NCBI GenBank assembly: GCA_964553325.1
Contig: CAZKKI010000034.1
Location: 1-64,000, forward strand
Length of the DNA stretch: 64,000 nucleotides
Source: BMS3ABIN04 sp964553325
Lineage (GTDB): Bacteria > Bacteroidota > Ignavibacteria > Ignavibacteriales > Melioribacteraceae
Direction of reading: 5' to 3'
Positions 8,105 to 16,693 of the stretch are shown here, piece after piece. The notes below the pieces were generated by a model. It made no database searches, had not been told where the DNA came from, and was given only the letters and a program-made list of their open reading frames with translations. The position numbers were made by a program, and so were the translations under genes. The number at the start of each line of letters is the position of its first letter. Position 1 is the stretch's first letter.

Positions 8105-10585
8105 ATGAATTTAATCAAATCTCCCAAACACAAAGAACTGGCTCCCGACCAATTAAAAGAAGCTTGCAACGTCGAGTGTTTCGATTTCGAATCAACGGTA
8201 AAGTTACAACCGATCGAAGGAATCGTGGGTCAACAAAACGCATTAAAAGCGTTAAAACTCGGGGTGAATATAAAAGGACAAGGTTACAATATTTTTGTAA
8301 CCGGGCTTTCCGGAACCGGCAAATTAACCACAATTAAAAAAGTTCTCGAAGAAATCCTTCCGCGGAAACCCAAACTTTACGATTATGCTTACGTTTATAA
8401 TTTTAGAGATCCCGACCATCCAACGTTGCTTACATTTCCGGCGGGCAAAGGGAAATCCTTCAAAAAGGATATGGCGGAGATGATTAAACAATTGCGCGAG
8501 AATATTCCGCAAGTATTGGATAAAGAACCGTTTCTTTCAAAAAGGAAAAAACTTTTTGCCGAGTATGATTCTAAACAACGAAAATTAATGGGAGACTTTG
8601 AAAGCAAACTGCGGAAAGACAGTCTTACACTCGGACAAATAACCGTTGGCGATGTTGTTCGTCCGGATATTTTAGCCGTTGTCGACGGTCAACCCGTAAT
8701 TGTGCAACAACTTGAAGAATTGGTAAAACAGAAAAAAATTTCGAAGCGGGAAGCAAACAAGCTAATTAAAAAATATTCCGATTATCAAGACGAACTTCAC
8801 TTATTGTTTAAACAAACGTTAAAACTTACACAAGAATTTCAACAAAAGCTTGCCGAACTTGAAAGCAAAGTGGTTACCGAACTGTTGAAAATTTTTATCG
8901 ATCAGCTCAGAACGAAATACAAATACAAAAGGGTTTTAAAATATTTGGATAACGTACAAGAAAACATTCTTCAAAACCTCGATGTTTTCAAAGGACAAAA
9001 ACCGGCACAAGAACAAACCGCAGAAGGTTCGATAATCGATTATCTTAAAGAATACGAAGTTAACGTAATTTTGGATAATTCACACGTAAAACAATGCCCG
9101 GTAATTGTTGAAACCTCACCGACTTACAGTAACTTATTCGGTTTAATCGAAAAATACAGCGACGGCTCCGGCGGTTGGTATGCCGATTTTACAAGGATTA
9201 AAGCCGGATCGTTACTAAAAGCAAACGGCGGTTATCTTGTTATCAATGCTTCCGATGCTATTTCCGAACCCGGTGTATGGAAAGCGCTTAAACGTGTTTT
9301 ACTTTACGGCAAACTGGAAATTCAAGACCTAACGAATATTTATCAATTTACACCGAGCGTTCTTAAACCGGAACCGATTGAAATAAACACGAAAATCATT
9401 TTTATCGGGAACAACTATGTGTATTACTTGCTTTCCGAATTTGAGGACGACTTCAATAAAATTTTCAAAGTTAAAGCCGAATTCGATTATGAAATGAAAC
9501 GCACGGAAAAAGCTTTGCTGGAATATGCTCAGCTTGTGAAAAAGTTGGTTGCCCAAGAAGGATTGTTGGAATTCGATAAATCGGCTGTGGGAAGAATAAT
9601 CGAATACGGTTCGAGATATGCCGGTTCGAAAAACAAATTAACCACACGATTTGCTTACGTTGCCGACCTTGTAAGGGAAAGCAGTTTTTGGGCATCGGAC
9701 GTGGGAGCAAAAATCGTTACCGATTCGCATGTTATTCAAGCTTATAAATCTGCACGAGAACGGCACGGATTGTACGAAACCAAACTTAAAGAAATGATTA
9801 AAGAAAACATTATCCGCATAGAAACCGACGGAGCAAAAATCGGACAAGTAAACGGTCTTGCCGTGTACAACGGCGGTGCGTATTCGTTCGGCAAACCGAC
9901 TCGGATAACCGCTTCGGTTTCCCTCGGCTCGGGAAATATTATAAACGTTGAACGCGAAGCCGGATTAAGCGGAAAAACCCACAACAAAGGCGTTTTGATT
10001 ATCACGGGTTATTTCAGGCAAAAATTCGGTAAACGGATTCCGCTTAATTTCACTGCAAGTTTGGTGTTCGAACAAGGTTACGGAACAATTGACGGCGACA
10101 GCGCCTCAATAACCGAAATTGCCGCTTTAATTTCCAGCATCTCGCAAATCCCGATTAAACAATCTTTGGCAATCACCGGCTCGGTCGATCAACACGGTAA
10201 CATTCAACCTATCGGCGGAGTGAACGAAAAAATAGAAGGCTTTTTCGATGTTTGCAAAGAGCGCGGTTTAACAAAAAAGCATGGCGTTATAATTCCCTAC
10301 CAGAACATTCAAGATTTAATGTTAAATGATGAAGTAATTGAAGCCGTTAAAAATAAACAATTTCATATTTACCCCGTTAAAACTGTAGACGAAGCAATAG
10401 AAATTCTTACCGGAATTAAAGCCGGCAAACTTCTGAAAAGCGGGAAATACCAGGCTTGCACGGTATTCGGAGAAGTGGAGAAAAAATTAAGGGAAATGAG
10501 AAGAATTTTTAAACCGGAATCAAAATCGAACAAAAACGACGGTGGAAAAGAAAACAAACTTAAAGAAACTAAAAAGAAAAAATGA
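8105..10585 (+). CDS. Lon-family ATP-dependent protease (LonB/YcbZ type)
   Basis: 826 residues from the ATG at 8105, chosen over an in-frame codon at 8066 because AAGGAAG sits at the right distance. It is an AAA+ protease of the S16 family lacking the classical Lon N-terminal domain. An N-terminal region contains a Walker-A-like GLSGTGKLTT, then a coiled insertion (about 120-290), AAA elements (GGYLVINASDAISEP), and the C-terminal protease domain. The catalytic dyad is visible: Ser666 in DGDSAS and Lys709 in NEKIEG, with the 43-residue spacing of Lon. The tail is very basic (ETKKKK). It should degrade damaged or regulatory proteins in the cytosol. Its stop overlaps the pyruvate kinase start (ATGA). 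Confidence 0.93.
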   Translation: MNLIKSPKHKELAPDQLKEACNVECFDFESTVKLQPIEGIVGQQNALKALKLGVNIKGQGYNIFVTGLSGTGKLTTIKKVLEEILPRKPKLYDYAYVYNFRDPDHPTLLTFPAGKGKSFKKDMAEMIKQLRENIPQVLDKEPFLSKRKKLFAEYDSKQRKLMGDFESKLRKDSLTLGQITVGDVVRPDILAVVDGQPVIVQQLEELVKQKKISKREANKLIKKYSDYQDELHLLFKQTLKLTQEFQQKLAELESKVVTELLKIFIDQLRTKYKYKRVLKYLDNVQENILQNLDVFKGQKPAQEQTAEGSIIDYLKEYEVNVILDNSHVKQCPVIVETSPTYSNLFGLIEKYSDGSGGWYADFTRIKAGSLLKANGGYLVINASDAISEPGVWKALKRVLLYGKLEIQDLTNIYQFTPSVLKPEPIEINTKIIFIGNNYVYYLLSEFEDDFNKIFKVKAEFDYEMKRTEKALLEYAQLVKKLVAQEGLLEFDKSAVGRIIEYGSRYAGSKNKLTTRFAYVADLVRESSFWASDVGAKIVTDSHVIQAYKSARERHGLYETKLKEMIKENIIRIETDGAKIGQVNGLAVYNGGAYSFGKPTRITASVSLGSGNIINVEREAGLSGKTHNKGVLIITGYFRQKFGKRIPLNFTASLVFEQGYGTIDGDSASITEIAALISSISQIPIKQSLAITGSVDQHGNIQPIGGVNEKIEGFFDVCKERGLTKKHGVIIPYQNIQDLMLNDEVIEAVKNKQFHIYPVKTVDEAIEILTGIKAGKLLKSGKYQACTVFGEVEKKLREMRRIFKPESKSNKNDGGKENKLKETKKKK

Positions 10586-12006
10586 CGAGAAAAGTAAAAA
10601 CAAAAATTTTGGCAACAATAGGTCCCGCAACCGACTCCAAAGAAAAGTTGGTTGAATTGATTAACGCCGGCGCCGACGGTTTCCGGTTGAATTTCTCACA
10701 CGGCGACTACGGTTACTTTGAAAAAGTGTTCGAAAGAATCCATAACGTTTGCACGGAAAGCTCTCTGCCCATTCCTATTTTAATCGATTTGCAAGGTCCC
10801 AAAATACGTATCGGTGATCTTTCCGAAAATAAAATCGATATATTCCCCGGCGATACAATTGAAATTACGATAGAAAATATACGCGGAACAAAAGAAATTA
10901 TTTCCACCTCGTATAAAAATCTTCCGCAAGATGCGCGAATCGGCGATGTAATTTTGATTGACGACGGTTTGATTAAACTGGAAATTATAAAGAAAACCGA
11001 GAAATCGGTTATTTGTAAAATTATCAACGGCGGCGTTCTGAAACCTAAAAAGGGAATGAATTTACCCGGAATGAAACTCAGCACTCCTTCGCTAACCGAA
11101 AAAGACAAAGAAAATTTGAACTTTGCACTTGGTCACAGAGTGGATTTTATTGCGCTTTCGTTTGTACGACATGAAAATGACATTCTGGAATTAAAAGACT
11201 GGCTTGCTTCTAAAGGCTATGACAAACCGGTAATTGCAAAGATAGAAAAGCCCGAAGCGGTCGAAAGATTCGAGCAGATTTTGAATGTTGCCGACGGAAT
11301 AATGGTTGCACGCGGCGATTTGGGCGTTGAACTTGCTCCGCAACTCGTACCGATTGTACAAAAAAATATTATTCGCAGATGCAATGCCACCGGAAAACTT
11401 GTAATTACCGCAACTCAAATGCTTGAATCGATGATACAAAATTCCGTACCCACGCGCGCCGAAGCCTCGGACGTGGCAAATGCCGTTTTAGACGGTACCG
11501 ACGTTGTAATGCTGAGCGGCGAAACTTCCGTGGGGAAATATCCGGTTGAAGCTGTAAAAATTATGGACGATATATTAAAAACCGCCGAATCTCAAACGCA
11601 ATTCCAAACACCTATTAACTTCGATAAACCCCGGAACGTAATCGATAATCTATTTGACGCTACAGCCAAAGGCTTTGCGGAAATAGCCGATCAAATAAAC
11701 GCTTCGGTAATTGTTGTTTTTACACATCACGGAAGGAAAGCCAAGGCATTGGCTAAGTTCCGACCCGCGGCATCGATTGTTGCAATTTCAAACGAGTTCG
11801 ATACTTTGAACATTCTGAATTTGCACAGGGGAATTATTCCTTTCCACCTCGAAAATTTCGAAGACGAAGACAAAGCAATTTCCCAAACAATCGAAATTCT
11901 GAAAAAAGAAATGTTCGTAGAGAAAAACGACATTATCGTTTTCACTTCGGGCGCCCCGATTACCGACGGCGAACGAAGGAACTGGATTAGATTTCATGTA
12001 GTTTAA
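10582..12006 (+). CDS. pyk: Pyruvate kinase
   Basis: 474 residues, normal length. It converts phosphoenolpyruvate and ADP to pyruvate and ATP, the last step of glycolysis, in the cytosol. Diagnostic motifs: TKILATIGPA at the N-terminus, RLNFSHGDYG, the B-domain (about 70-165), KIEKPEAVERFEQIL with the catalytic lysine, MVARGDLGVEL, and ITATQMLESMI-(11)-EASDVANAVLDGTD. The C-domain is complete but compact and has no extra PEP-utilising domain. The ATG overlaps the protease stop by four bases, so the two are translationally coupled. The radical-SAM gene follows eight bases later, making a three-gene unit. Confidence 0.97.
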   Translation: MTRKVKTKILATIGPATDSKEKLVELINAGADGFRLNFSHGDYGYFEKVFERIHNVCTESSLPIPILIDLQGPKIRIGDLSENKIDIFPGDTIEITIENIRGTKEIISTSYKNLPQDARIGDVILIDDGLIKLEIIKKTEKSVICKIINGGVLKPKKGMNLPGMKLSTPSLTEKDKENLNFALGHRVDFIALSFVRHENDILELKDWLASKGYDKPVIAKIEKPEAVERFEQILNVADGIMVARGDLGVELAPQLVPIVQKNIIRRCNATGKLVITATQMLESMIQNSVPTRAEASDVANAVLDGTDVVMLSGETSVGKYPVEAVKIMDDILKTAESQTQFQTPINFDKPRNVIDNLFDATAKGFAEIADQINASVIVVFTHHGRKAKALAKFRPAASIVAISNEFDTLNILNLHRGIIPFHLENFEDEDKAISQTIEILKKEMFVEKNDIIVFTSGAPITDGERRNWIRFHVV

Positions 12007-12014
12007 AGGCTGCC

Positions 12015-13043
12015 ATGGAAACGAGCGAATTGAAATTAGCCGATTGGTGGAAAACTCTTCCGAACGGAAAAATATTATGTACATTGTGTCCCCGCTATTG
12101 TACAATTGGAGAGGGACAAAAGGGATTTTGTTTTATTCGCGAGAACATAGGCGGGAAATTATATTCGACCGGCTACGGCAGACCAACCGGCTTCGCAATC
12201 GATCCGATAGAAAAAAAACCATTGAATCATTTTTTACCCGGTACTTCAATTCTAAGTTTCGGCACGGCAGGTTGTAATTTGGGTTGTAAATTTTGCCAAA
12301 ACTGGACAATGAGCAAAGCAAAATTAGATGAAACATATTCGGTTAAAGCTTCCCCCGAAGATGTTGTACGTTTGGCAAAAAAATACGGCACTCCTTCAAT
12401 TGCTTACACATACAACGATCCGACTATTTTCGGAGAATACGTAATCGATATTTCAAAACTGGCGCGGGAAGAAGGAATTAAATCAGTCATGGTAACCGCG
12501 GGGTATATCGACAAAGATGCTAGAAAAGACGTTTATAAATATATCGATGCCGCAAACGTCGACCTAAAAGCTTTTACCGAAGAATTCTACAGAAAGCTTA
12601 CCCTTTCTCACCTTAACGATGTTTTGGATACTCTTGTTTGGCTGAAAAACGATACCGACGTTTGGATTGAAATTACAACGTTGCTAATTCCGGGTGAAAA
12701 CGATTCGCCGGATGAAATTAAAGAAATGGTGAATTGGATATTACAAAATCTCGGTGATGAGGTTCCGCTGCATTTCACTGCTTTTCATCCCGATTTTAAA
12801 ATGAGAGACAAACCGCCCACACCTCCTTCGACTTTAACAATGGCAAGAAACATTGCATTGAAAGAGGGATTAAAATATTGTTATGTGGGGAACGTGCATA
12901 ATGTAGAAGGCCAAACCACATTTTGTCCCAACTGCGGAGAACCGTTAATTGTAAGAGACTGGCATTCCGTCCGTCTAAACAAACTGGAAAACGGAAAATG
13001 TTATAAATGCGGCACCGAAATCGCCGGAGTGTTTAATTCTTGA
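12015..13043 (+). CDS. amrS: AmmeMemoRadiSam system radical SAM enzyme (AmrS-like)
   Basis: 342 residues. It is a radical SAM protein with the cluster cysteines Cys87, Cys91 and Cys94 in GCNLGCKFCQNW. An N-terminal cysteine pair region (LCTLCPRYCTIGEGQKGFC) and a C-terminal zinc ribbon (CPNCG...CYKCG) flank the barrel, as in the pyruvate-formate-lyase-activase-like proteins of the AmmeMemoRadiSam group. The usual partners, AMMECR1 and MEMO proteins, are not in this window. The substrate of the family is not something I can state from sequence. It starts eight bases after pyk and probably shares its transcript. Confidence 0.9.
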   Translation: METSELKLADWWKTLPNGKILCTLCPRYCTIGEGQKGFCFIRENIGGKLYSTGYGRPTGFAIDPIEKKPLNHFLPGTSILSFGTAGCNLGCKFCQNWTMSKAKLDETYSVKASPEDVVRLAKKYGTPSIAYTYNDPTIFGEYVIDISKLAREEGIKSVMVTAGYIDKDARKDVYKYIDAANVDLKAFTEEFYRKLTLSHLNDVLDTLVWLKNDTDVWIEITTLLIPGENDSPDEIKEMVNWILQNLGDEVPLHFTAFHPDFKMRDKPPTPPSTLTMARNIALKEGLKYCYVGNVHNVEGQTTFCPNCGEPLIVRDWHSVRLNKLENGKCYKCGTEIAGVFNS

Positions 13044-13351
13044 ATAATTTTAATGTAAAGGTTGTCTCTGGCAGTATTTAATTCGCGATATGCTTAACAA
13101 AAACAAATACCGGAACGAAGAGGTGCGGAATTTTGTTAGTTCGGGGAAAGAATCGGCAGACCCGGATTTCATGGTAGCGGATATAAAAATTCATTTGTTT
13201 TCGTCCTCCAATCCTAATATGTTTTTATTTTTCCTATCTCGTTGAAAATTATGTGTTTCGATTGAACCTTTTGCGAACCAACTCATTAAGCTTAATGGTT
13301 AAACTATTTTATTGACGACTTTTCTCCACCGGATAAATCCGCGGGTTTTGT
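13044..13351. other. Intergenic region between convergent genes
   Basis: About 310 bases between amrS and the leftward histidine kinase gene. A 51-codon open frame at 13090-13245 has no ribosome site and no recognisable protein, so I do not call it. No clear terminator hairpin was seen. Confidence 0.5.
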
Positions 13352-14863
13352 TTAATTGTATATCCCGACTTCGGTTTTAACTTGCTTTTCAATATACACA
13401 GGAACGTTAAAAGAAAATTCCGTGCCTTTGCCCACTTTGCTTTTAACATCGATATGCAAATTATGCACCTCCAAAATTTTCTTTACAATTGCCAATCCCA
13501 ACCCTATACCTTTATTATCTTCGGTTTTGATTCGCTGCCCTTGATTATAACGATCGAAAATAGTGGTAAGTTCGTCCGAAGATATTCCTCTTCCGCTATC
13601 TTTAATCGTAACTTGAACATAATCTTCTTTTTTAGTCAGATTAAAAACGATTTCGCCGTTCGGATTGGTAAATTTAATTGCATTGTCGAGTAAATTTTGC
13701 AGTACCTTTTCCATCATGCTAATATCGGCATACACGAACGGCAAGTTGCTATCGAATCTTAAACTCAGTTTTATGTTTTTGGCTTCGGCTAAAATCTGAT
13801 TTTTCTGCTGAATATCTTGAACCAGCTCTGCAATTGAAAACGGTTCAGGATTCGGAACGTATTCCCTTGCTTCAAGTTTGGAGAGTTCGAATAATTCTTC
13901 CACCAATTTTTTTAAGCTGGCGGTGCTGTTTAAAACAATATTCATAAACTTGTCTTTTTCTTCGTTTGTCAGGGAATCGGATTTCATTGTAAGCGTTTCA
14001 ACGTAACCTTGAATAGATGCAAGAGGAGTTCGTAAATCGTGCGAAACATTTGCCACAAGTTCCCGCCGCAAATTGTCCATTGTTTTTATATCTTGAATAT
14101 TTTGCACGATTGTATCTGCCATTTCGTTAAACGATTGAGCAAATTCGCCGAGTTCGTCTTTGCTTTTTATTTTTATACGGGCTTCGAGGTTGCCGTTTTT
14201 AAATTCTCTTATTACTTTAAGCATTTCATTTAAGTTTCCGGTTATGAAGCGTAACGATAAAATCGTTATAATAACAGCGGCCAAAAGTGTAATGGTCATC
14301 GAGCGCAAACCCAATCTTAAAATATAACTTCCGAAAACCAATTGAGTTGCGTTTTCGTATTCTTCTCCCTCCAAAATAACATAAATATATCCGCGAAAAA
14401 CATCGCCCTCGTAAACTTCGGATGCGGAGAAAGCCTTTTCCGCCTCTTTATTTTTAGGATCGGCGCCCAATACAAATGCGTGCCCGTTATTTTCAATAAA
14501 TTGTTTTATGGGAGCCAGAGGTACGGACTTCAATTTGATTTTTTTATCCGGTGCAAAATACGTTAAAATGTTTCCTTGAGGATCGAGCAAATAAACTTCG
14601 ATACTGGGATTAATAACCATAACATTGTGAAATACTTCGTCCAATACAGCTTTGTTGATTTTCCCGTCGATAAAACATTCCGTTTCGTCGGCTATATGTT
14701 TTGCCACTTCGGAGTTAAGCTTTTGTATTGTTTCTTGAAAATACATCTCCGCGGTAAAAACGGAAATGTATAAATAAACGGACGATAAAAGAATCAGAAT
14801 AAGAAGAAAGGTTATTCCGATTTTCCATTTCAACTTATTGAATATGCTAAGTTTGTTTTTCAT
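13352..14863 (-). CDS. Membrane sensor histidine kinase
   Basis: 503 residues from an ATG at 14863 (MKNKLSIFNKLKW). A longer frame to 14911 exists, but this start gives the usual short overlap with the upstream regulator. A first membrane helix (about 12-34) is followed by a periplasmic sensor domain of about 150 residues, a second helix near 190-210, HAMP, HisKA with His275 in VSHDLRTPL, and an HATPase domain (NLLDNAIKFT, DSGRGIS, GIGLGLAIVKKI). It should autophosphorylate in response to an envelope signal and pass phosphate to the PhoB-type regulator, whose 3' end it overlaps by 17 bases. The signal is not known. Confidence 0.92.
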   Translation of the reverse strand: MKNKLSIFNKLKWKIGITFLLILILLSSVYLYISVFTAEMYFQETIQKLNSEVAKHIADETECFIDGKINKAVLDEVFHNVMVINPSIEVYLLDPQGNILTYFAPDKKIKLKSVPLAPIKQFIENNGHAFVLGADPKNKEAEKAFSASEVYEGDVFRGYIYVILEGEEYENATQLVFGSYILRLGLRSMTITLLAAVIITILSLRFITGNLNEMLKVIREFKNGNLEARIKIKSKDELGEFAQSFNEMADTIVQNIQDIKTMDNLRRELVANVSHDLRTPLASIQGYVETLTMKSDSLTNEEKDKFMNIVLNSTASLKKLVEELFELSKLEAREYVPNPEPFSIAELVQDIQQKNQILAEAKNIKLSLRFDSNLPFVYADISMMEKVLQNLLDNAIKFTNPNGEIVFNLTKKEDYVQVTIKDSGRGISSDELTTIFDRYNQGQRIKTEDNKGIGLGLAIVKKILEVHNLHIDVKSKVGKGTEFSFNVPVYIEKQVKTEVGIYN

Positions 14864-15575
14864 TTTCGTAGTATTCCAATTTTTCGCTATCATTAAATTT
14901 ATACCCAACACCCCAAGAAGTCAGAATATATTTCGGCTTCGAGAGGTTATCTTCAATTTTACTTCGCAGTCTGTTAATATGCGAATTAACGGTATGCTCG
15001 TAACCGTTATATTGATACCCCCAAAGTAAATTAAGTAATTGTTCTCTGCTATAAATTTTTCCCGGGTGCGAAGCTAACAAATACAACAAATCGAATTCTT
15101 TTGCGGTAAGCTCCACTTCTTTACCTTTAATGGTCACCTTTCTTTTGGATACATCGATATATAGCTCACCGATTTTTATATTTTTCTCGTTATCGATTTC
15201 CTTTTTAATCGTACTGATTCTCCGGAAAATAGCTTTTACACGGGCGATAAATTCCCTAATGCTAAACGGTTTCGTCAGATAATCGTCCGCCCCCATTTCA
15301 AGTCCGATAACCTTATCGATTTCTTCGCTTTTGGAAGTAAGCATTAATATTGGAGTATAGACTTCCTGCTTTCTTACTTCTTTACAAACTTCCAAGCCAT
15401 CCAACTTGGGTAGCATAATATCCAGAATTATCAAATCGAATTCATCGGTTAACGCGAGGCGTAACCCTTCCTCGCCGTCGAAAGCTTTTGTAACCGAATA
15501 ATCCAAATCTTTCAGATGAATTTCCAAAAGATCGGCTAAAGAGTCGTTATCTTCAATGACTAAAATTCTCTTCAT
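14847..15575 (-). CDS. PhoB/OmpR-family response regulator
   Basis: 242 residues. The receiver domain (about 1-118) has the acidic pocket (EDND), phospho-acceptor Asp52 in LIILDIMLP, and the conserved lysine in YLTKPFSIREF. A winged-helix DNA-binding domain follows (about 140-235) with LTAKEFDLLYLLASHPG and VNSHINRLRSKIE. It is the cognate regulator of the overlapping histidine kinase downstream. Proteins of this family bind direct repeats spaced about 11 bases; such a repeat lies upstream of the neighbouring spondin gene. Confidence 0.95.
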   Translation of the reverse strand: MKRILVIEDNDSLADLLEIHLKDLDYSVTKAFDGEEGLRLALTDEFDLIILDIMLPKLDGLEVCKEVRKQEVYTPILMLTSKSEEIDKVIGLEMGADDYLTKPFSIREFIARVKAIFRRISTIKKEIDNEKNIKIGELYIDVSKRKVTIKGKEVELTAKEFDLLYLLASHPGKIYSREQLLNLLWGYQYNGYEHTVNSHINRLRSKIEDNLSKPKYILTSWGVGYKFNDSEKLEYYENEKQT

Positions 15576-15597
15576 TTTCCACCGTTTTTAAATAAAC

Positions 15598-15623
15598 ATG
15601 TCGGGTTTTTAATAACCCGACAT
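15598..15623 (-). terminator. Hairpin terminator after the spondin lipoprotein gene
   Basis: ATGTCGGGTT (15598-15607) and AACCCGACAT (15614-15623) form a perfect 10-base stem with a six-base loop. In the leftward direction it is followed by GTTTATTT, a moderate T-rich tail. It lies between the lipoprotein stop at 15654 and the regulator start at 15575, so it probably separates the two transcripts. Confidence 0.65.
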
Positions 15624-15653
15624 TAAAATAAAAATTAATTTAGAAATAGCAAA

Positions 15654-16394
15654 TCATTTAATTCGTGTTATTGTTAACTTGGCTGCCGGTTCGTCCCAAC
15701 CGTAAACTGCAGGATCAAGATTTCCGTAACCTTGAATTCCATCGTGAAATCTAACTCTTTCATGGGTGGGAACACGAACGTGCGGACTGCCGCAGCAAGG
15801 TCCGGGAATGTGTAACGCAGATTCGGTATTTCTTTCCGTACCCGCATCGTACACTCTCAAATAATAAACCCTCGAACCGAATAACGGTAAACGTACGCTG
15901 TTGGCTCCTACAAAGGCGTCGTTGGTATTAACAAGCATCGAAACCAAAGAAAGTTTATTAAAAGGTAGTTTTGTTTTAACCGTAAAAGTCTGTGAAGTAC
16001 CCGGGAATATCGGTCCGGCAGCACCTTCAACAACGTCGTAAACAAAATCGGAATTGGATAATGAATTGATCATCGGGCCGTTTACAGCATCTTCGGCCAA
16101 TTGGCGCAATTCGTCCGATGCAAACTGACCTATTCTGAAAATTTTGAAAAAGGGTGTGTGCGTTGCTATTACCGGCGGAGAAAACGGCTGGCTTGCCCCG
16201 GGACCCGTTGCCGGCGTCATGTTTTCAATTGTTATTTCGAACTCCGCATAATTACCGCCTCTTTTTGCAAATTGTTCGCTGAAATCGGCATCGGCACCAA
16301 CTTGCGAATCGTTTGATACCGGACCTTCTTCGTTACAAGCAAAAAATAACGGAATAAGAAATAATAAAGCAATGATGATTTTTATTTTGTGCAT
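15654..16394 (-). CDS. Spondin-domain lipoprotein
   Basis: 246 residues from the ATG at 16394, chosen because AAGGAGG lies five bases upstream and it gives a clean lipoprotein signal (MHKIKIIIALLFLIPLFFAC, Cys20 as lipid site). The longer open frame to 16517 has no such support. The mature protein has the spondin pattern: FEITIENMTP, then PFSPPVIATH, ALHIPGP-CC and an all-beta repeat ending AAKLTITRIK. Spondin_N proteins are extracellular and some bind divalent metal, but the bacterial ones are poorly characterised. A double-cysteine near residue 200 (GPCCGSPH) is unusual. It is separated from the two-component genes by a hairpin, with a probable regulator site upstream. Confidence 0.85.
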   Translation of the reverse strand: MHKIKIIIALLFLIPLFFACNEEGPVSNDSQVGADADFSEQFAKRGGNYAEFEITIENMTPATGPGASQPFSPPVIATHTPFFKIFRIGQFASDELRQLAEDAVNGPMINSLSNSDFVYDVVEGAAGPIFPGTSQTFTVKTKLPFNKLSLVSMLVNTNDAFVGANSVRLPLFGSRVYYLRVYDAGTERNTESALHIPGPCCGSPHVRVPTHERVRFHDGIQGYGNLDPAVYGWDEPAAKLTITRIK

Positions 16395-16693
16395 TACTGC
16401 CTCCTTGTATTTTGGTGAATTGCTGTTGCAAAGGTGGCTAAAAAGTATCACGAAAATATCACAAGGTTTTAAACATTTGATAAAATCAAGGAGACAAATT
16501 TTTGCGCCAAACGGCAATAAGAAATGTGAATTTAAGTATACAAATTCATTTTTTTAACCATTTTTCATATAAGGTAATGGACGGTTTGTCCACCGGAATA
16601 ATAACAAAAGTTTGCAACTACAAAATAGCTTCCATACGAAACCGAGAACTTTTATTGAATTTCGGGGACGAATTCCTTCGTCCCCTCAAAAAA
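16395..16693. other. Promoter region of the spondin gene and 3' flank of the BNR gene
   Basis: About 300 bases without a gene. It contains the strong ribosome site of the lipoprotein gene (CTCCTTG on the plus strand, just right of 16394) and the direct repeat listed at 16446-16462. No terminator could be recognised for the leftward BNR gene, because that gene ends at 16694 next to the region rather than reading out of it. Confidence 0.5.
16446..16462 (-). promoter_or_regulatory. 11-base-period direct repeat, candidate response-regulator box
   Basis: TATCAC occurs at 16446-16451 and again at 16457-16462, exactly 11 bases apart (GTGATA-N5-GTGATA on the leftward strand). It lies 52-68 bases upstream of the spondin start codon. 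Two in-phase direct half-sites with 11-base spacing are the arrangement bound by PhoB/OmpR-type dimers, and such a regulator is encoded about 870 bases away. The assignment is inference. Confidence 0.4.

Noticed and set aside
13090..13245. 51-codon frame between amrS and the histidine kinase
   Set aside because: No ribosome site, odd composition and no conserved feature; too short to support.
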